DNA of 64,000 bases from Candidatus Paralachnospira caecorum (GCA_904379015.1 CAJFHG010000009.1:1-64000), one strand, 5' to 3'; numbered from the stretch's first letter, positions 38,841 to 48,703 are shown. The notes: generated by a model not told the origin, from the sequence alone. Numbers and translations: made by a program.

Positions 38841-40469
38841 TCATGATTTGGGCGGATCACCGTCATACCTGCGGGCCACCGCTTCCGCCACCCGGATCCC
38901 GTCCATGGCCGCCGACATGATTCCGCCTGCATATCCGGCGCCCTCGCCGCATGGATAAATGCCCGGAATGCTGCCCAAAAACGCTTCATTGCGTTCGATC
39001 CGCACCGGGGATGAGGTACGGCTTTCTACACCGGAAAGCACCGCGTCATACCGGTCAAAGCCGGCGATCCTGTTTCCGCACTGGCCGATTCCCTCTATGA
39101 GGGCCCGGTTTATAAATTCCGGCAGGACCTGTCTCAGATTGGCAAAGCAGATCTCTCCCTTCGTTTCGGAACTGACGCCTCCAAACGAAGTGCTGAGTCT
39201 GTTTTCTTTAAAATCTCCGTAAAGCTGTACGGGGATCCGTCCGCTTCCCGCCGCGAAGGCCAGCCGTTCCAGCTTCCGCTGGAATTCCACGCCGGCCAGA
39301 GGACCGCTCCCGCCGAAATCAGCGGGAGACACCGTCACGATCATGGCACTGTTGGCGTTTTTCCCGTCCCGCTTTCGGTTGCTCATGCCGTTGACCGCTG
39401 TCATTCCCTTTTCCGAAGAAGCGTTGACCACATATCCGCCGGGACACATACAGAAGGAATAGACCCCCCGTCCGTCCGATGCCTTCGCGGTCAGTTTATA
39501 GGAGGCGGGAGGAAGAAGTCCCGCATATGTTTCTCCGTACTGGGACAGCTGGATCATTTCCTGGGGATGTTCGATCCGCAGCCCCACGGCGAAGGATTTC
39601 GGACGCATCACCAGTCCTTCCCGGTCAAGCATGGCAAAGGTATCTCTGGCACTGTGGCCGATGGCCAGGATCAGGCAGTCCGTCTCCAGAAACTGCTCTT
39701 TCTCCCCCTGCGTCTGATCCGTAGACTCCAGATCAATGCCCTTCAGTCGCCCCTGCTCTTTCCGGATTCCCGAAAGCTTTGTATAAAACCGGAATTCTCC
39801 GCCCATAGCTTCAATCGTTCCGCGCAGATTCTTCAGGACCTGTTTCAGCACATCGGTGCCGATATGGGGCTTCTGCTCATAAAGGATCTCCTCATCCGCT
39901 CCCATGGCGGCAAAGAGTTCCAGCACCCTGCGCCCCTTTCCGTCGTGATCCCTGACCAGCGTATTGAGCTTCCCGTCCGAAAATGTGCCGGCGCCGCCTT
40001 CTCCGAACTGCACGTTGCATTCCGGATCCAGTTCCCCTGTTTTCCAGAACCGCTCCACCGCCTGCTCTCTGTCCTCCACGGGACCGCCCCGTTCCAGAAG
40101 AATGGGCGCAAAACCGGCCTCGGCCAGCATATATCCGCAGAACAGCCCGGCCGGTCCTGTTCCCGCGATCACAGGCCGGAGAGCCGGTGCTCCGGCCGCC
40201 TTTACAGGAAAGCGGTAACCGGTTTCCTTCACCAGTGAGATATGCCTGTCCCGCAGCCGCTTTACGGTCTCCGCTTCTTTCTTTTTCAGGGAAACATCCA
40301 CCTGGCAGACATAATGCGGCGCGTCCTTTTTCCGCGCGTCAATGGATTTTTTGGTAAGCTTCCATGAACGGAGCTCTTTTTCTTCTATTTTAAGCTTTCT
40401 GCAGATTCTGGCAGCCAGATCGGCTTCTGCCTCCTCCGGCCAAAGCTTCAGCTGTGTGATCCGAATCAT
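38841..40469 (-). CDS. FAD-dependent dehydrogenase, COG2509-type
   Basis: VIAGTGPAGLFCGYMLAEAGFAPILLERGG; GEGGAGTFSDGKLNT; YPCGEGAGYAGGIMSAAMDGI; ATGA overlap with next gene favours start at 40469. Confidence 0.88.
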   Translation of the reverse strand: MIRITQLKLWPEEAEADLAARICRKLKIEEKELRSWKLTKKSIDARKKDAPHYVCQVDVSLKKKEAETVKRLRDRHISLVKETGYRFPVKAAGAPALRPVIAGTGPAGLFCGYMLAEAGFAPILLERGGPVEDREQAVERFWKTGELDPECNVQFGEGGAGTFSDGKLNTLVRDHDGKGRRVLELFAAMGADEEILYEQKPHIGTDVLKQVLKNLRGTIEAMGGEFRFYTKLSGIRKEQGRLKGIDLESTDQTQGEKEQFLETDCLILAIGHSARDTFAMLDREGLVMRPKSFAVGLRIEHPQEMIQLSQYGETYAGLLPPASYKLTAKASDGRGVYSFCMCPGGYVVNASSEKGMTAVNGMSNRKRDGKNANSAMIVTVSPADFGGSGPLAGVEFQRKLERLAFAAGSGRIPVQLYGDFKENRLSTSFGGVSSETKGEICFANLRQVLPEFINRALIEGIGQCGNRIAGFDRYDAVLSGVESRTSSPVRIERNEAFLGSIPGIYPCGEGAGYAGGIMSAAMDGIRVAEAVARRYDGDPPKS

Positions 40470-41698
40470 AATCTCCCCTGCTTTCCGGCCAGCCATCCGC
40501 TGGTCCATGCCCATTGTAAATTGTATCCGCCGCAGATTCCGTCCACGTCCAGGATTTCTCCCGCGAAGAACAGGCCCGGAACCAGCTTCGACTCCATCGT
40601 GGCCCCGTTTACGTCTCTCACGTCAATCCCGCCCGCCGTTGTCTGGGACTGGGAAAATGGATTGACCTCCGCCACTGTCATAGAAAAAGCCCGCACGGCC
40701 CGTTTCAGATATGCCCGCTGTTTTTCCGTGAGGGATTCTGCCGGAAGATGGGACGGGACTTTGACTGCCTTTAATAAGGCCGCCGCCAGCTTATCAGGAA
40801 ACAGGCCGCAAAGAATTTCCTGACAGGGACGGTCTGCCCGTTCACCTGAAAGCAGCGCCTCCAGCATCCGGTCTCCTTCCTCCTCTCCGTATTCCGGAAG
40901 AAAATCCAGTACAATCCAGCTCTCATCTCCATCCGCAAGGGCCCGGGACGCGTACCGGCTCACCTGAAAAACCGGAATGCCGGAAACGCCGTAATCCGTG
41001 ATCTGCAGCTCGCCTGTATCCTCAGCGGCCAGGATACGCTGTCCGCCCTTTTTTATGTACAGAGACACCCGGCAGGCAGTTCTGACGCCGCTCGCCTTTT
41101 TCAGGGAAGTTCCCCGGGTCCGGAGCCCTGTCAGGGCCGGGACCGGCTCCACCAGACGGTGGCCCAGCCTGAGGGCCAGTCCGTATCCGCTCCCGTCAGA
41201 TCCTGTCGCGGGGGCCGCCATTCCGCCGCAGGCCAGAATCACACTGTCCGCAGAAAATGACGTTTCCCGGCCTGCGACCAGGAAACGCCCGTCTTCTTTT
41301 ATGATGCTGCTGGTCCGGAACCCGGTTCTTACATCCACGCCGTATTCCGCGAGCCCGCCGAGAAGGCAGTCCCTCACTGCGGATGCCTGTAAGGACCGCG
41401 GATAAAAATATCCGTCCCGCTCTTTAAAAAACAGTCCCCGCTCCCGGAAAAAATCCAGCGTTTTGTCAAACCCGAACTGCTCGAGCGCTTCTTTTACAAA
41501 AACCGGTTCTGCACAGCGATAGCAGTCAGGTGCCTGCCTCCGGTTGGTCAGATTGCATCTGCCGTTCCCTGTATACAGGATCTTCTTTCCCAGCTGAGCG
41601 GTATGCTCCAGCAAAATCACATGATCATGCTCCCTGGCTGCCGTGATGGCCGCCGTCATTCCGGCGGCGCCGCCGCCGATTACTGCCACCTGCCTCAT
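40466..41698 (-). CDS. NAD(P)/FAD-dependent oxidoreductase, HI0933/BaiN-like
   Basis: VIGGGAAGMTAAITAARE; ILYTGNGRCNLTN; GEILDVDGICGGYNLQWAWTSG. Confidence 0.92.
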   Translation of the reverse strand: MRQVAVIGGGAAGMTAAITAAREHDHVILLEHTAQLGKKILYTGNGRCNLTNRRQAPDCYRCAEPVFVKEALEQFGFDKTLDFFRERGLFFKERDGYFYPRSLQASAVRDCLLGGLAEYGVDVRTGFRTSSIIKEDGRFLVAGRETSFSADSVILACGGMAAPATGSDGSGYGLALRLGHRLVEPVPALTGLRTRGTSLKKASGVRTACRVSLYIKKGGQRILAAEDTGELQITDYGVSGIPVFQVSRYASRALADGDESWIVLDFLPEYGEEEGDRMLEALLSGERADRPCQEILCGLFPDKLAAALLKAVKVPSHLPAESLTEKQRAYLKRAVRAFSMTVAEVNPFSQSQTTAGGIDVRDVNGATMESKLVPGLFFAGEILDVDGICGGYNLQWAWTSGWLAGKQGRL

Positions 41699-41755
41699 AA
41701 CCCGTCCTCCTTATGGACATGATTATAATATCCGCACTCTCAGATTGCAAGCGCT

Positions 41756-42364
41756 TTAGCTGGTAATGGATTCCAGATAATCATACAGCGCGCCCACATC
41801 CTTGATATAGTATCCGTTTTTCAGGACCGTTCTCTCAGAGGCGGGAAGCTCCTCTTCCGTGAGATAAGTCTCCAGGTAAACATCGCTTCTGTCGCTTAAA
41901 TAAACCTTCAGGTATCCTTCCTCCAGGATCAGCAGGAAGCGGTAATCCTCCGGATCCACTGCCGCCTCGCTGCGGATGACCAGGCGGGAGGAGGAAAAGG
42001 ATACCAGGCTTTTCCCCTCATCCTCCTGCTTCAGCAGTTCAATCAGCTCTTCTCTTGTTTTTCCGATATACGCTTCCGGCATGGGACGGATGGTTTCCGT
42101 TACTGTCTGGGAGGCCGTGTCATAATTCTGGGAAATGTAGAGCATTTTTTCCGTCACCGTGTCCTCGTCCTGCCTTCCGGCCTCCACGGCGCTCTCTTCT
42201 GTACTTTCTGTCTCCGCCAGAATCGTTTCAAACCGGATCTCTTCCTGCGACGGCCCGTCAGACTGGCTTTGCAGGAGATCCCGGTAACTGAAATAATAAA
42301 CTGTAGAAAAAACAAAAAAGAGCAGACAGAAGCTGAAAACCGTGATCCATATATTTTTTTTCAT
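41756..42364 (-). CDS. secreted/membrane-anchored protein, BofC C-terminal-like
   Basis: N-terminal TM; AYIGKTREELIELL and VYLETYLTEEELPASERTVLKNGYYIKDVGALYDYLESI resemble BofC-type C-terminus. Confidence 0.55.
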   Translation of the reverse strand: MKKNIWITVFSFCLLFFVFSTVYYFSYRDLLQSQSDGPSQEEIRFETILAETESTEESAVEAGRQDEDTVTEKMLYISQNYDTASQTVTETIRPMPEAYIGKTREELIELLKQEDEGKSLVSFSSSRLVIRSEAAVDPEDYRFLLILEEGYLKVYLSDRSDVYLETYLTEEELPASERTVLKNGYYIKDVGALYDYLESITS

Positions 42365-42396
42365 AGTGATTCACCCCGTTTTTGGTATACTGCCAA

Positions 42397-42437
42397 AAAT
42401 ACTGAAAGAGGATATGGCTATCCTCTTTCTAGTATTT
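42397..42437 (-). terminator. intrinsic terminator of the upstream SpoVB/MurJ-like gene
   Basis: Minus strand AAATACTAGAAAGAGGATA-GCCA-TATCCTCTTTCAGTATTT then TTGG; 18-bp stem with one bulge. Confidence 0.75.
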
Positions 42438-42469
42438 ACCACTATGAAAATTTTAAACACTCGGTTCTG

Positions 42470-44143
42470 TTACATCAGATGCAGCTTTTTGGCTGCAGCC
42501 GTCATTTTGCCTCCCATAGGGAGGCTTCTGAGCTCTGATTCATCCACACAGCGGAATACGATCAGAAGCACAAAATAAACGAGCACGGCTACAACGACCG
42601 CCGCCAGGCAGGCAATGGAATTTCTCCTGGTCAGGAGATTCAGCAGATAATAAACCAGGTAAGAAACCGCTCCCATCACCGCCGATGCCAGAAATGGCAG
42701 AACAAAGGTCTTCTTTACTTCCTGCCGGTATCCCAGACAGTTGGAAATGGAGATGCCGTTCAGAACACACATGGAAAAGCCAAACAGCATATTGGCGATC
42801 ACGACACCGTAGATTCCTGTCTTGAGGCCATAAAGCAATGCGATCAGAAGTCCCACATGGATGATCAGGGAAATCATGGCATTTCTCACCGGAACTTTCA
42901 TCTTATTGAGACCCTGCAGGATTCCGTTGCTCACTGTGGACAGGGAGAAAAATACAACAGCCAGTGAACCCAGGAACAGAAGGTCGCCTCCCAGCTGCGT
43001 ATCCTGGGTAAACAGCATCTCCACAATGGGGCCGCCCAGTACCGTAAGCCCCACCGCCGACGGAATGGCGACGATCATGGAGAACCGGATGGTCACATTG
43101 ATCTTCCGGAGTGCTTCTCCCCGTTTTCCCTCTGTGACTGTCCGGGTAAGGGACGGCAGCATGGAGGAAGACAGTGCGTTGGCAATGGCAACCGGTACAT
43201 TGATCAGCAGATAATACTGGCCGGAATATACGCCCCAGTTGGCCATGTAATGGGCCGACTGTCCGCTGGAATTCATGTAAAAGCCATAAATGCTGTTGTC
43301 GATCAGATTGCTGATATTGTAAACAGTCCCGCTGATAATGACCGGAATGATCGTGGCGATCAGGACGCGGGCGATGTTTCCGTAGGATTCCAGCATCACC
43401 GTATTGTCACGGCGCATCTGTTTGTTCAGCACTCTTTTATACATACGGAACACAAAAATACAGAACAGCAGCGCGGTCAGAGCTCCAAGCGCTGTACCGA
43501 CCGTCCCGCCGGCGGCTCCGTATGCATTGGCATAAATGTCTGTTCCGCGTTCTGCGTCGATGGCAGCGCCCATATCAAACAGCACATAAGCTGCCACGAT
43601 GCTGAAGATCGCGTTGACCACCTGTTCGAATATCTGAGAAACAGCAGTGGGGATCATGGTCCCCAGGCCCTGGAAATATCCCCGCAGCGTTCCTAAAAAT
43701 GCCATAACAAAGATCGTGGGCGCCAGGACTTTGATGGCGTAAGCCGCCCCCGGCTCGCTTAAGATCCTGGCGGCAAAAAAATCCGCTCCGAAAAACGCCA
43801 CCAGACACGCGATCCCACCTGAAATCAGAGAAAAGATCAGGGAGCTTTTAAAAATCCTGTAAGCGTTTTTGTGCTGTCCCAGCGCCACTCTGGCAGATAC
43901 CATTTTAGAAACAGCCAGGGGCAGGCTGTAAGAGGACAGGAGCAATATGATATTGTAGATATAATAAGCCGACGAATAGATTCCCATGGCCGCGCTTCCG
44001 ATCTTGTTCTGCATGGGAATCCGGTATACCATTCCGATGATGCGGACAAGAATCCCTGCCGCCGCCAGGATGGTTCCCTGTACAACAAAATTATTACTTT
44101 TTTGATTCTTTTTTTTCTTTGGTTTTTGATTCTGAGCACTCAT
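42470..44143 (-). CDS. MOP-superfamily lipid flippase, SpoVB/polysaccharide biosynthesis type
   Basis: About 14 TM protein; GILVRIIGMVYRIPMQNKIG; GTLRGYFQGLGTMIPTAVSQIFEQVVN. Confidence 0.92.
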   Translation of the reverse strand: MSAQNQKPKKKKNQKSNNFVVQGTILAAAGILVRIIGMVYRIPMQNKIGSAAMGIYSSAYYIYNIILLLSSYSLPLAVSKMVSARVALGQHKNAYRIFKSSLIFSLISGGIACLVAFFGADFFAARILSEPGAAYAIKVLAPTIFVMAFLGTLRGYFQGLGTMIPTAVSQIFEQVVNAIFSIVAAYVLFDMGAAIDAERGTDIYANAYGAAGGTVGTALGALTALLFCIFVFRMYKRVLNKQMRRDNTVMLESYGNIARVLIATIIPVIISGTVYNISNLIDNSIYGFYMNSSGQSAHYMANWGVYSGQYYLLINVPVAIANALSSSMLPSLTRTVTEGKRGEALRKINVTIRFSMIVAIPSAVGLTVLGGPIVEMLFTQDTQLGGDLLFLGSLAVVFFSLSTVSNGILQGLNKMKVPVRNAMISLIIHVGLLIALLYGLKTGIYGVVIANMLFGFSMCVLNGISISNCLGYRQEVKKTFVLPFLASAVMGAVSYLVYYLLNLLTRRNSIACLAAVVVAVLVYFVLLIVFRCVDESELRSLPMGGKMTAAAKKLHLM

Positions 44144-44155
44144 AAATATTTTTCC

Positions 44156-44659
44156 TTATTCCCTTGGAATCCCAAGGGTATCCATCAGGAGTTTCTGCCG
44201 CGCTTCCATCAGAAGCCTGTCCTGCTCTTCCATATGGTCATACCCCATCAGATGGAGCATACTGTGGGCAGTGAGAAACGCAAGCTCCCGTACCAGAGAG
44301 TGGCCGTAGGCCTCCGCCTGCTCTCTGATCTTTTCCACATTCAGGATGATATCTCCCAGCAGGAGCTCTCCCGTCTCCGGATTGAAGCAGTCAAAATTCT
44401 CTTCCTCTTCCAGAAATGAAAAGTCTGCCGGACTCTGATATTCTGCCATGGGAAAGGACAATACATCTGTTGTCCTGTCGATTCCCCTGAACTCCCGGTT
44501 GATTTCCCGCACCCGCTCCGCGTCCGTCAGCGTTACGCTGACTTCTGCTTCATAAGGACAGCTTTCCTGGTCAAGAGCGGCATCGATTACTTTTTTGATG
44601 ATGTCTTCATAAGGAATGTCAAGAAGCGCTTCTGCTTCATAGGATATTTCGTAGGTCAT
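44156..44659 (-). CDS. ybeY: endoribonuclease YbeY (rRNA maturation)
   Basis: ELAFLTAHSMLHLMGYDH metal-binding HxxxHxxGYDH. Confidence 0.96.
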   Translation of the reverse strand: MTYEISYEAEALLDIPYEDIIKKVIDAALDQESCPYEAEVSVTLTDAERVREINREFRGIDRTTDVLSFPMAEYQSPADFSFLEEEENFDCFNPETGELLLGDIILNVEKIREQAEAYGHSLVRELAFLTAHSMLHLMGYDHMEEQDRLLMEARQKLLMDTLGIPRE

Positions 44660-44693
44660 CCGTCTCCTCGCGTTCTTTTCCGCATCATGATCA

Positions 44694-45731
44694 TCATGAT
44701 TCTTTTCTGTAGGGACCATACTGGCCGTACTGATTGTGCTGATTCATCCGTGTTCCGCCATGGGAGCGGTTTTTCGCCTCTTCCGCTTTCTCAAAGGCCT
44801 TGACAATATCTTTTACGATCTTGTTGCGGACCACATCCCGGTTATTAAGACGGACAATCGAAATCCCCTCAATGGAATTCAGGATCGACGCGCATTTCTC
44901 CAAACCGGAATCCACACTCTTGGGAAGATCGATCTGGGTCACATCTCCCGTCAGCACCATTTTTGAACCCTCACCGAGACGGGTCAGAGCCATTTTCAGA
45001 GTAGAAAGGGAAGCGTTCTGGCTCTCATCAATGATCACTCTGGCCCTGTTCAGAGTGCGTCCGCGCATATAAGCCAGAGGCGCGATCTCGATCGTTCCTC
45101 TCTCCCGGAGTTTTTCCACTTTGTCGCCGCCGTACATGTCGAACAGCGCGTCCTGAAGAGGCCGCAGATAAGGATCCACCTTCTGAGCCAGATCGCCGGG
45201 CAGAAATCCCAGCCGCTCTTCTCCTGCTTCAATTGCGGGGCGGCTCATGATGATCCGGTCGATCTCGCCGTCTTTCAGCTCCTGAACTGCCTGAGCAACC
45301 GCAAGATAAGTCTTCCCCGTTCCGGCAGGACCGATGCAGATCGTCACAGTGCTGTCCTTCAGGGCTTTTACATAATTTTTCTGTCCCAGTGTTTTGCAGC
45401 GGATCGGCGTCCCCTTATAAGTTACCGCCACAACATCTTTCATGGCCTGAAAGGTTTCATCTATGTGATCTTCCGCCGCTTCTTCAATCAGGCGGTAAAC
45501 AGTCTCTCTGTTGATGTCCTCACCCTGATTGTATAATGCCTGCATGGTCTGCACGACCTTCGCGGCCCGCGATACCATCGCGTCATTTTCACCTTTGATC
45601 TCCGCCACAGAATCCCGCATGATCGCAGAAACAGTAAAGGCTTTTTCGATGATCCGAAGATAACTGTCCTGGGTCCCGAATACGGCCTGCTGCTGTTCAA
45701 TGGAGGAAAATTCCAGCTGTTCTGTATGCAA
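44694..45731 (-). CDS. phoH: PhoH family ATPase
   Basis: TVTICIGPAGTGKTYLAVAQAV; IMSRPAIEAGEERLGFLPGD; RARVIIDESQNA. Confidence 0.96.
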   Translation of the reverse strand: MHTEQLEFSSIEQQQAVFGTQDSYLRIIEKAFTVSAIMRDSVAEIKGENDAMVSRAAKVVQTMQALYNQGEDINRETVYRLIEEAAEDHIDETFQAMKDVVAVTYKGTPIRCKTLGQKNYVKALKDSTVTICIGPAGTGKTYLAVAQAVQELKDGEIDRIIMSRPAIEAGEERLGFLPGDLAQKVDPYLRPLQDALFDMYGGDKVEKLRERGTIEIAPLAYMRGRTLNRARVIIDESQNASLSTLKMALTRLGEGSKMVLTGDVTQIDLPKSVDSGLEKCASILNSIEGISIVRLNNRDVVRNKIVKDIVKAFEKAEEAKNRSHGGTRMNQHNQYGQYGPYRKES

Positions 45732-45812
45732 ATGCCTCGCTCCTTCCTTGCGTAAAAAACAACCTATATTATAATAAAAAAGAAAGAGCCTTGCAAGTCC
45801 TTATTTCCGCAG

Positions 45813-46694
45813 TCAGTCCGGCTCCGTTCCGTCTGCTGCCCGGATCCGTCTGATCAGGGCAGCCCATCGTTTCCGTTCTTCCTTTCTGCAGATAAAATGG
45901 TAAAGGGCGGTTCCCTCCGGATCCAGGATAGGAATGACGATCCGGTTTTCCGGACGGCCGTCCCAGCGCATGGTCAGATTTGAAACAAAGCACGGAAGCG
46001 CCGAGGCCTGCACGAGCTCCTGGAAATCCTCCTGTTCATGCTGGACAAGCGCTCTGGTCATCGGCATTTTTTCCCTGCAGACATCCCTCCAGAATCCGAT
46101 CCGGGAAAACAGCAGCACACTTTCTCCATCCAGATCCTTGAAATAAAGTCCCTTGGAAGATGCCATCGGATGAGCCGGTGGCAGCGAAAAATAAAGCTGC
46201 TCTTTTTCAAAGGGAAAACAATACAGATTCTCCGCTTCCTGGGCAAATGGAAGAATGATAAACTGGTAAATTCCCTGCCTCAGACCTTCCAGAAGAGTCT
46301 GTGCATCTTTCATTTCAGATGAAACAGCCATTTCCGGATACAGCCCTGAAACGGCCTGCGCCAGTTCCCACATCGGCGCCGGCGCGCAGGAGCCGATGGA
46401 AATGGTACGCTGACTGCGGTCAAACGCACGCACCTGCTCCACCAGGTCGCCGGCCTGTCTGATCACTCTCCGGGCCTGATCAACAGCAAGCTCGCCGTTT
46501 TTATTGAGACTGATCTTGTTTTTCTGCCGGTCAAACAGCGTGACCTGCAGGACTTCTTCCAGCTTCTGCACAGAACGGCTCAGAGCCGGCTGTGAAAGAT
46601 GCAGACGTTCTGCCGCTCCCGATATGGTTCCGCATTCCGCGACGGCGATCAGCTGGATCAGCTGATATAATTCCGGAAGTCCTGTCATATCCAT
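45813..46694 (-). CDS. LysR-family transcriptional regulator
   Basis: LYQLIQLIAVAECGTISGAAERLHLSQPALSRSVQKLEEVLQVTLFDRQKNKISLN. Confidence 0.93.
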   Translation of the reverse strand: MDMTGLPELYQLIQLIAVAECGTISGAAERLHLSQPALSRSVQKLEEVLQVTLFDRQKNKISLNKNGELAVDQARRVIRQAGDLVEQVRAFDRSQRTISIGSCAPAPMWELAQAVSGLYPEMAVSSEMKDAQTLLEGLRQGIYQFIILPFAQEAENLYCFPFEKEQLYFSLPPAHPMASSKGLYFKDLDGESVLLFSRIGFWRDVCREKMPMTRALVQHEQEDFQELVQASALPCFVSNLTMRWDGRPENRIVIPILDPEGTALYHFICRKEERKRWAALIRRIRAADGTEPD

Positions 46695-46724
46695 ACTTGT
46701 ACACCTCTTTTCAAACAATCCTGT

Positions 46725-46747
46725 TGCTATGCATTTTGATTATAGCA
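46725..46747. promoter_or_regulatory. candidate LysR-type operator (T-N11-A dyad)
   Basis: TGCTAT-N11-ATAGCA in the LysR/nitroreductase divergent region. Confidence 0.65.
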
Positions 46748-46823
46748 TATTTCCGATCCGGTATCGTAATTTTTTTAGTTTTATGATAGAATAAAGTAAA
46801 CAAAGCGATAGGGAGGATAGACG

Positions 46824-47618
46824 ATGATCAAAATTCATCAAGAAACATGTATTGGATGCGGTAAATGTGTAAACGACTGTCCATCTCTCAATCTGCGCCT
46901 GAAAAATGGGAAAGCCGAGGTGAAAGAGAACTGCCTGATGTGCGGACACTGCTATGCGGTCTGTCCTGTCGGGGCTGTAGAAATGCCGGATGAATATCTG
47001 ACTGAGGATGAGGAACTGTGCGATGGAAAAACACCGGCTCTGGATCCGGAAATATTTTTGCACAGCATCAAATGCCGCAGAAGTATCCGCCAGTATCAGG
47101 AAACGCCAGTAGAGCAAAACGTTCTGGAAAAACTCTTGCAGGCAGGACGCTATACCGCCACTGCGAAGAACAATCAGGAGTGTCATTTTGTATTTGTTCA
47201 GCAGGAACGAGAGTTCCTGAAAGAACAGGTCTGGAATTATATTGAAGAAAAAATAAAAGAATATGGGACGGAAATTCCCGAAAACTACCGGCCGTATGCT
47301 TCTTTCAGCGAAAGACGAAAAAAGAATCCTTCTGATGATTATCTGTTTCGAAATTCTCCTGTAATTGTGTTTATCGCGTCTGACTGGCCTTTAGACGCAG
47401 GACTTGCGGCACAGAACATGGAAATGATGGCAGTTTCATTGGGGCTGGGCGTTTTGTACAACGGGTATCTGGCACGTATTGCTGAAGAGAACAAAGCGTT
47501 AAAAGACTGGATGGGAATTGGAAACGTAACTATAAAAGCATGCCTGTTAATCGGATATCCGGCAGTAAAATATCACAGAAGCGCGCCGCGGAAAGAAGCC
47601 AGGGTATTCTGGAAATAA
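46824..47618 (+). CDS. 4Fe-4S ferredoxin-domain nitroreductase
   Basis: CIGCGKCVNDCP and CLMCGHCYAVCPVGAV clusters; RRSIRQYQETPVEQNVLEKLLQAGRYTATAKNNQ nitroreductase FMN region. Confidence 0.94.
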   Translation: MIKIHQETCIGCGKCVNDCPSLNLRLKNGKAEVKENCLMCGHCYAVCPVGAVEMPDEYLTEDEELCDGKTPALDPEIFLHSIKCRRSIRQYQETPVEQNVLEKLLQAGRYTATAKNNQECHFVFVQQEREFLKEQVWNYIEEKIKEYGTEIPENYRPYASFSERRKKNPSDDYLFRNSPVIVFIASDWPLDAGLAAQNMEMMAVSLGLGVLYNGYLARIAEENKALKDWMGIGNVTIKACLLIGYPAVKYHRSAPRKEARVFWK

Positions 47619-47637
47619 TTGCGATCAATAGCATTTC

Positions 47638-47692
47638 AAAAAATGACCTTCTGTAATTGACATGATATTATTATCATACAGAAGGTCATTTT
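47638..47692. terminator. bidirectional terminator between convergent genes
   Basis: AAAATGACCTTCTGTA ... TACAGAAGGTCATTTT inverted repeat with A/T tracts on both sides. Confidence 0.85.
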
Positions 47693-47780
47693 ACATTATA
47701 AAGCTGATAAAGAATATTGATTCCTTCACACAGCTTTTTTATCTTTCGCAGTTTCCTGTTATATTCTTATCTTATGTATT

Positions 47781-48641
47781 TCAGCCCTCTAATCCGGCTG
47801 CCATCTTATAGCTTTTGATTTCCCTGATCTCTGCTGTATTTCGTGCAATTTGATTTCCGTGCATCTCTACTTTTCCTTCAATAACCTGCATTCTGTCCTT
47901 CATGTCCACATTGAATTCCCGTTGATTCACATAAAACTCTTCCAACAGGTCATAATTGCGGTTCACCGTATTCTGCAGCATATCGATTTTACCATCCATG
48001 GTAACAGTACAGTCCTTCAGTACCGCGACATCATCTTTCAGGATAATGACTTCGCCTTTCAGCTCTGACATATCACTCTTCAGAACTGCGACATCGTCCT
48101 TCAGGATAATGATTTCACCTTTCAGTTCCGATACATCGCTCTTCAGAACTGCGACATCGTCCTTCAGGATAATGATTTCACCTTTCAGTTCCGATACATC
48201 GCTCTTCAGGCCTGCAACATCCTCTTTCAGGATAAAGACTTCACCTTTTAGCTCTGACATATCGCTCTTCAGAACTGCGACATCGTCTTTCAGGATAATG
48301 ATTTCACCTTTCAGTTCCGATACATCGCTCTTCAGAATCGCGACATCCTCTTTCAGGATAATGACTTCACCTTTTAGCTCTGATACATCACTCTGCAGGA
48401 CTATGACATCATCCTTCAGTTCCGATACATCGCTCTTCAGAACCGCGACGTCATCCTTCAGGACAATGATCTCCTGTTTCAGTTCTGACACATCGTCCTT
48501 CAATTCCGCAACATCTTCTTTTAGCAGTGAGATATCACGTTTGATTGGTTCTAGTTTTTCATCCAGTTTTTCATCCAGTTTTTTATCCAACTTTTCATCT
48601 AACAGTACGGCTATCATTCTCAAATCTTCCTGTGTCAGCAT
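47781..48641 (-). CDS. tandem-repeat coiled-coil protein of unknown function
   Basis: About 7 copies of 21-aa SELKGE(I/V)IILK(D/E)DVAVLKSD(V/M); N-terminal DEKLDKKLDEKLDEKLE; regular hydrophobic heptads. Confidence 0.88.
   Translation of the reverse strand: MLTQEDLRMIAVLLDEKLDKKLDEKLDEKLEPIKRDISLLKEDVAELKDDVSELKQEIIVLKDDVAVLKSDVSELKDDVIVLQSDVSELKGEVIILKEDVAILKSDVSELKGEIIILKDDVAVLKSDMSELKGEVFILKEDVAGLKSDVSELKGEIIILKDDVAVLKSDVSELKGEIIILKDDVAVLKSDMSELKGEVIILKDDVAVLKDCTVTMDGKIDMLQNTVNRNYDLLEEFYVNQREFNVDMKDRMQVIEGKVEMHGNQIARNTAEIREIKSYKMAAGLEG
48006..48488 (-). repeat. 63-bp tandem repeat array inside the coiled-coil CDS
   Basis: Near-identical units (ATCGCTCTTCAGAACTGCGACATCGTCCTTCAGGATAATGATTTCACCTTTCAGTTCCGATAC on + strand), including one 14-aa truncated unit. 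Confidence 0.92.
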
Positions 48642-48673
48642 TTCATCTCACCCCCTTTCTGTGTTGGTGTCTA

Positions 48674-48703
48674 TTATATTCCGACTAATTGTGACAAGTC
48701 AAG
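48674..48703 (-). promoter_or_regulatory. sigma-A-like promoter of the coiled-coil gene
   Basis: Minus strand TTGACT-N18-TATAAT. Confidence 0.7.

Noticed and set aside
48006-48488. Possible CRISPR array because of regular repeats
   Set aside because: Units are contiguous with no unique spacers and stay in frame with a coding coiled coil; no cas genes nearby.
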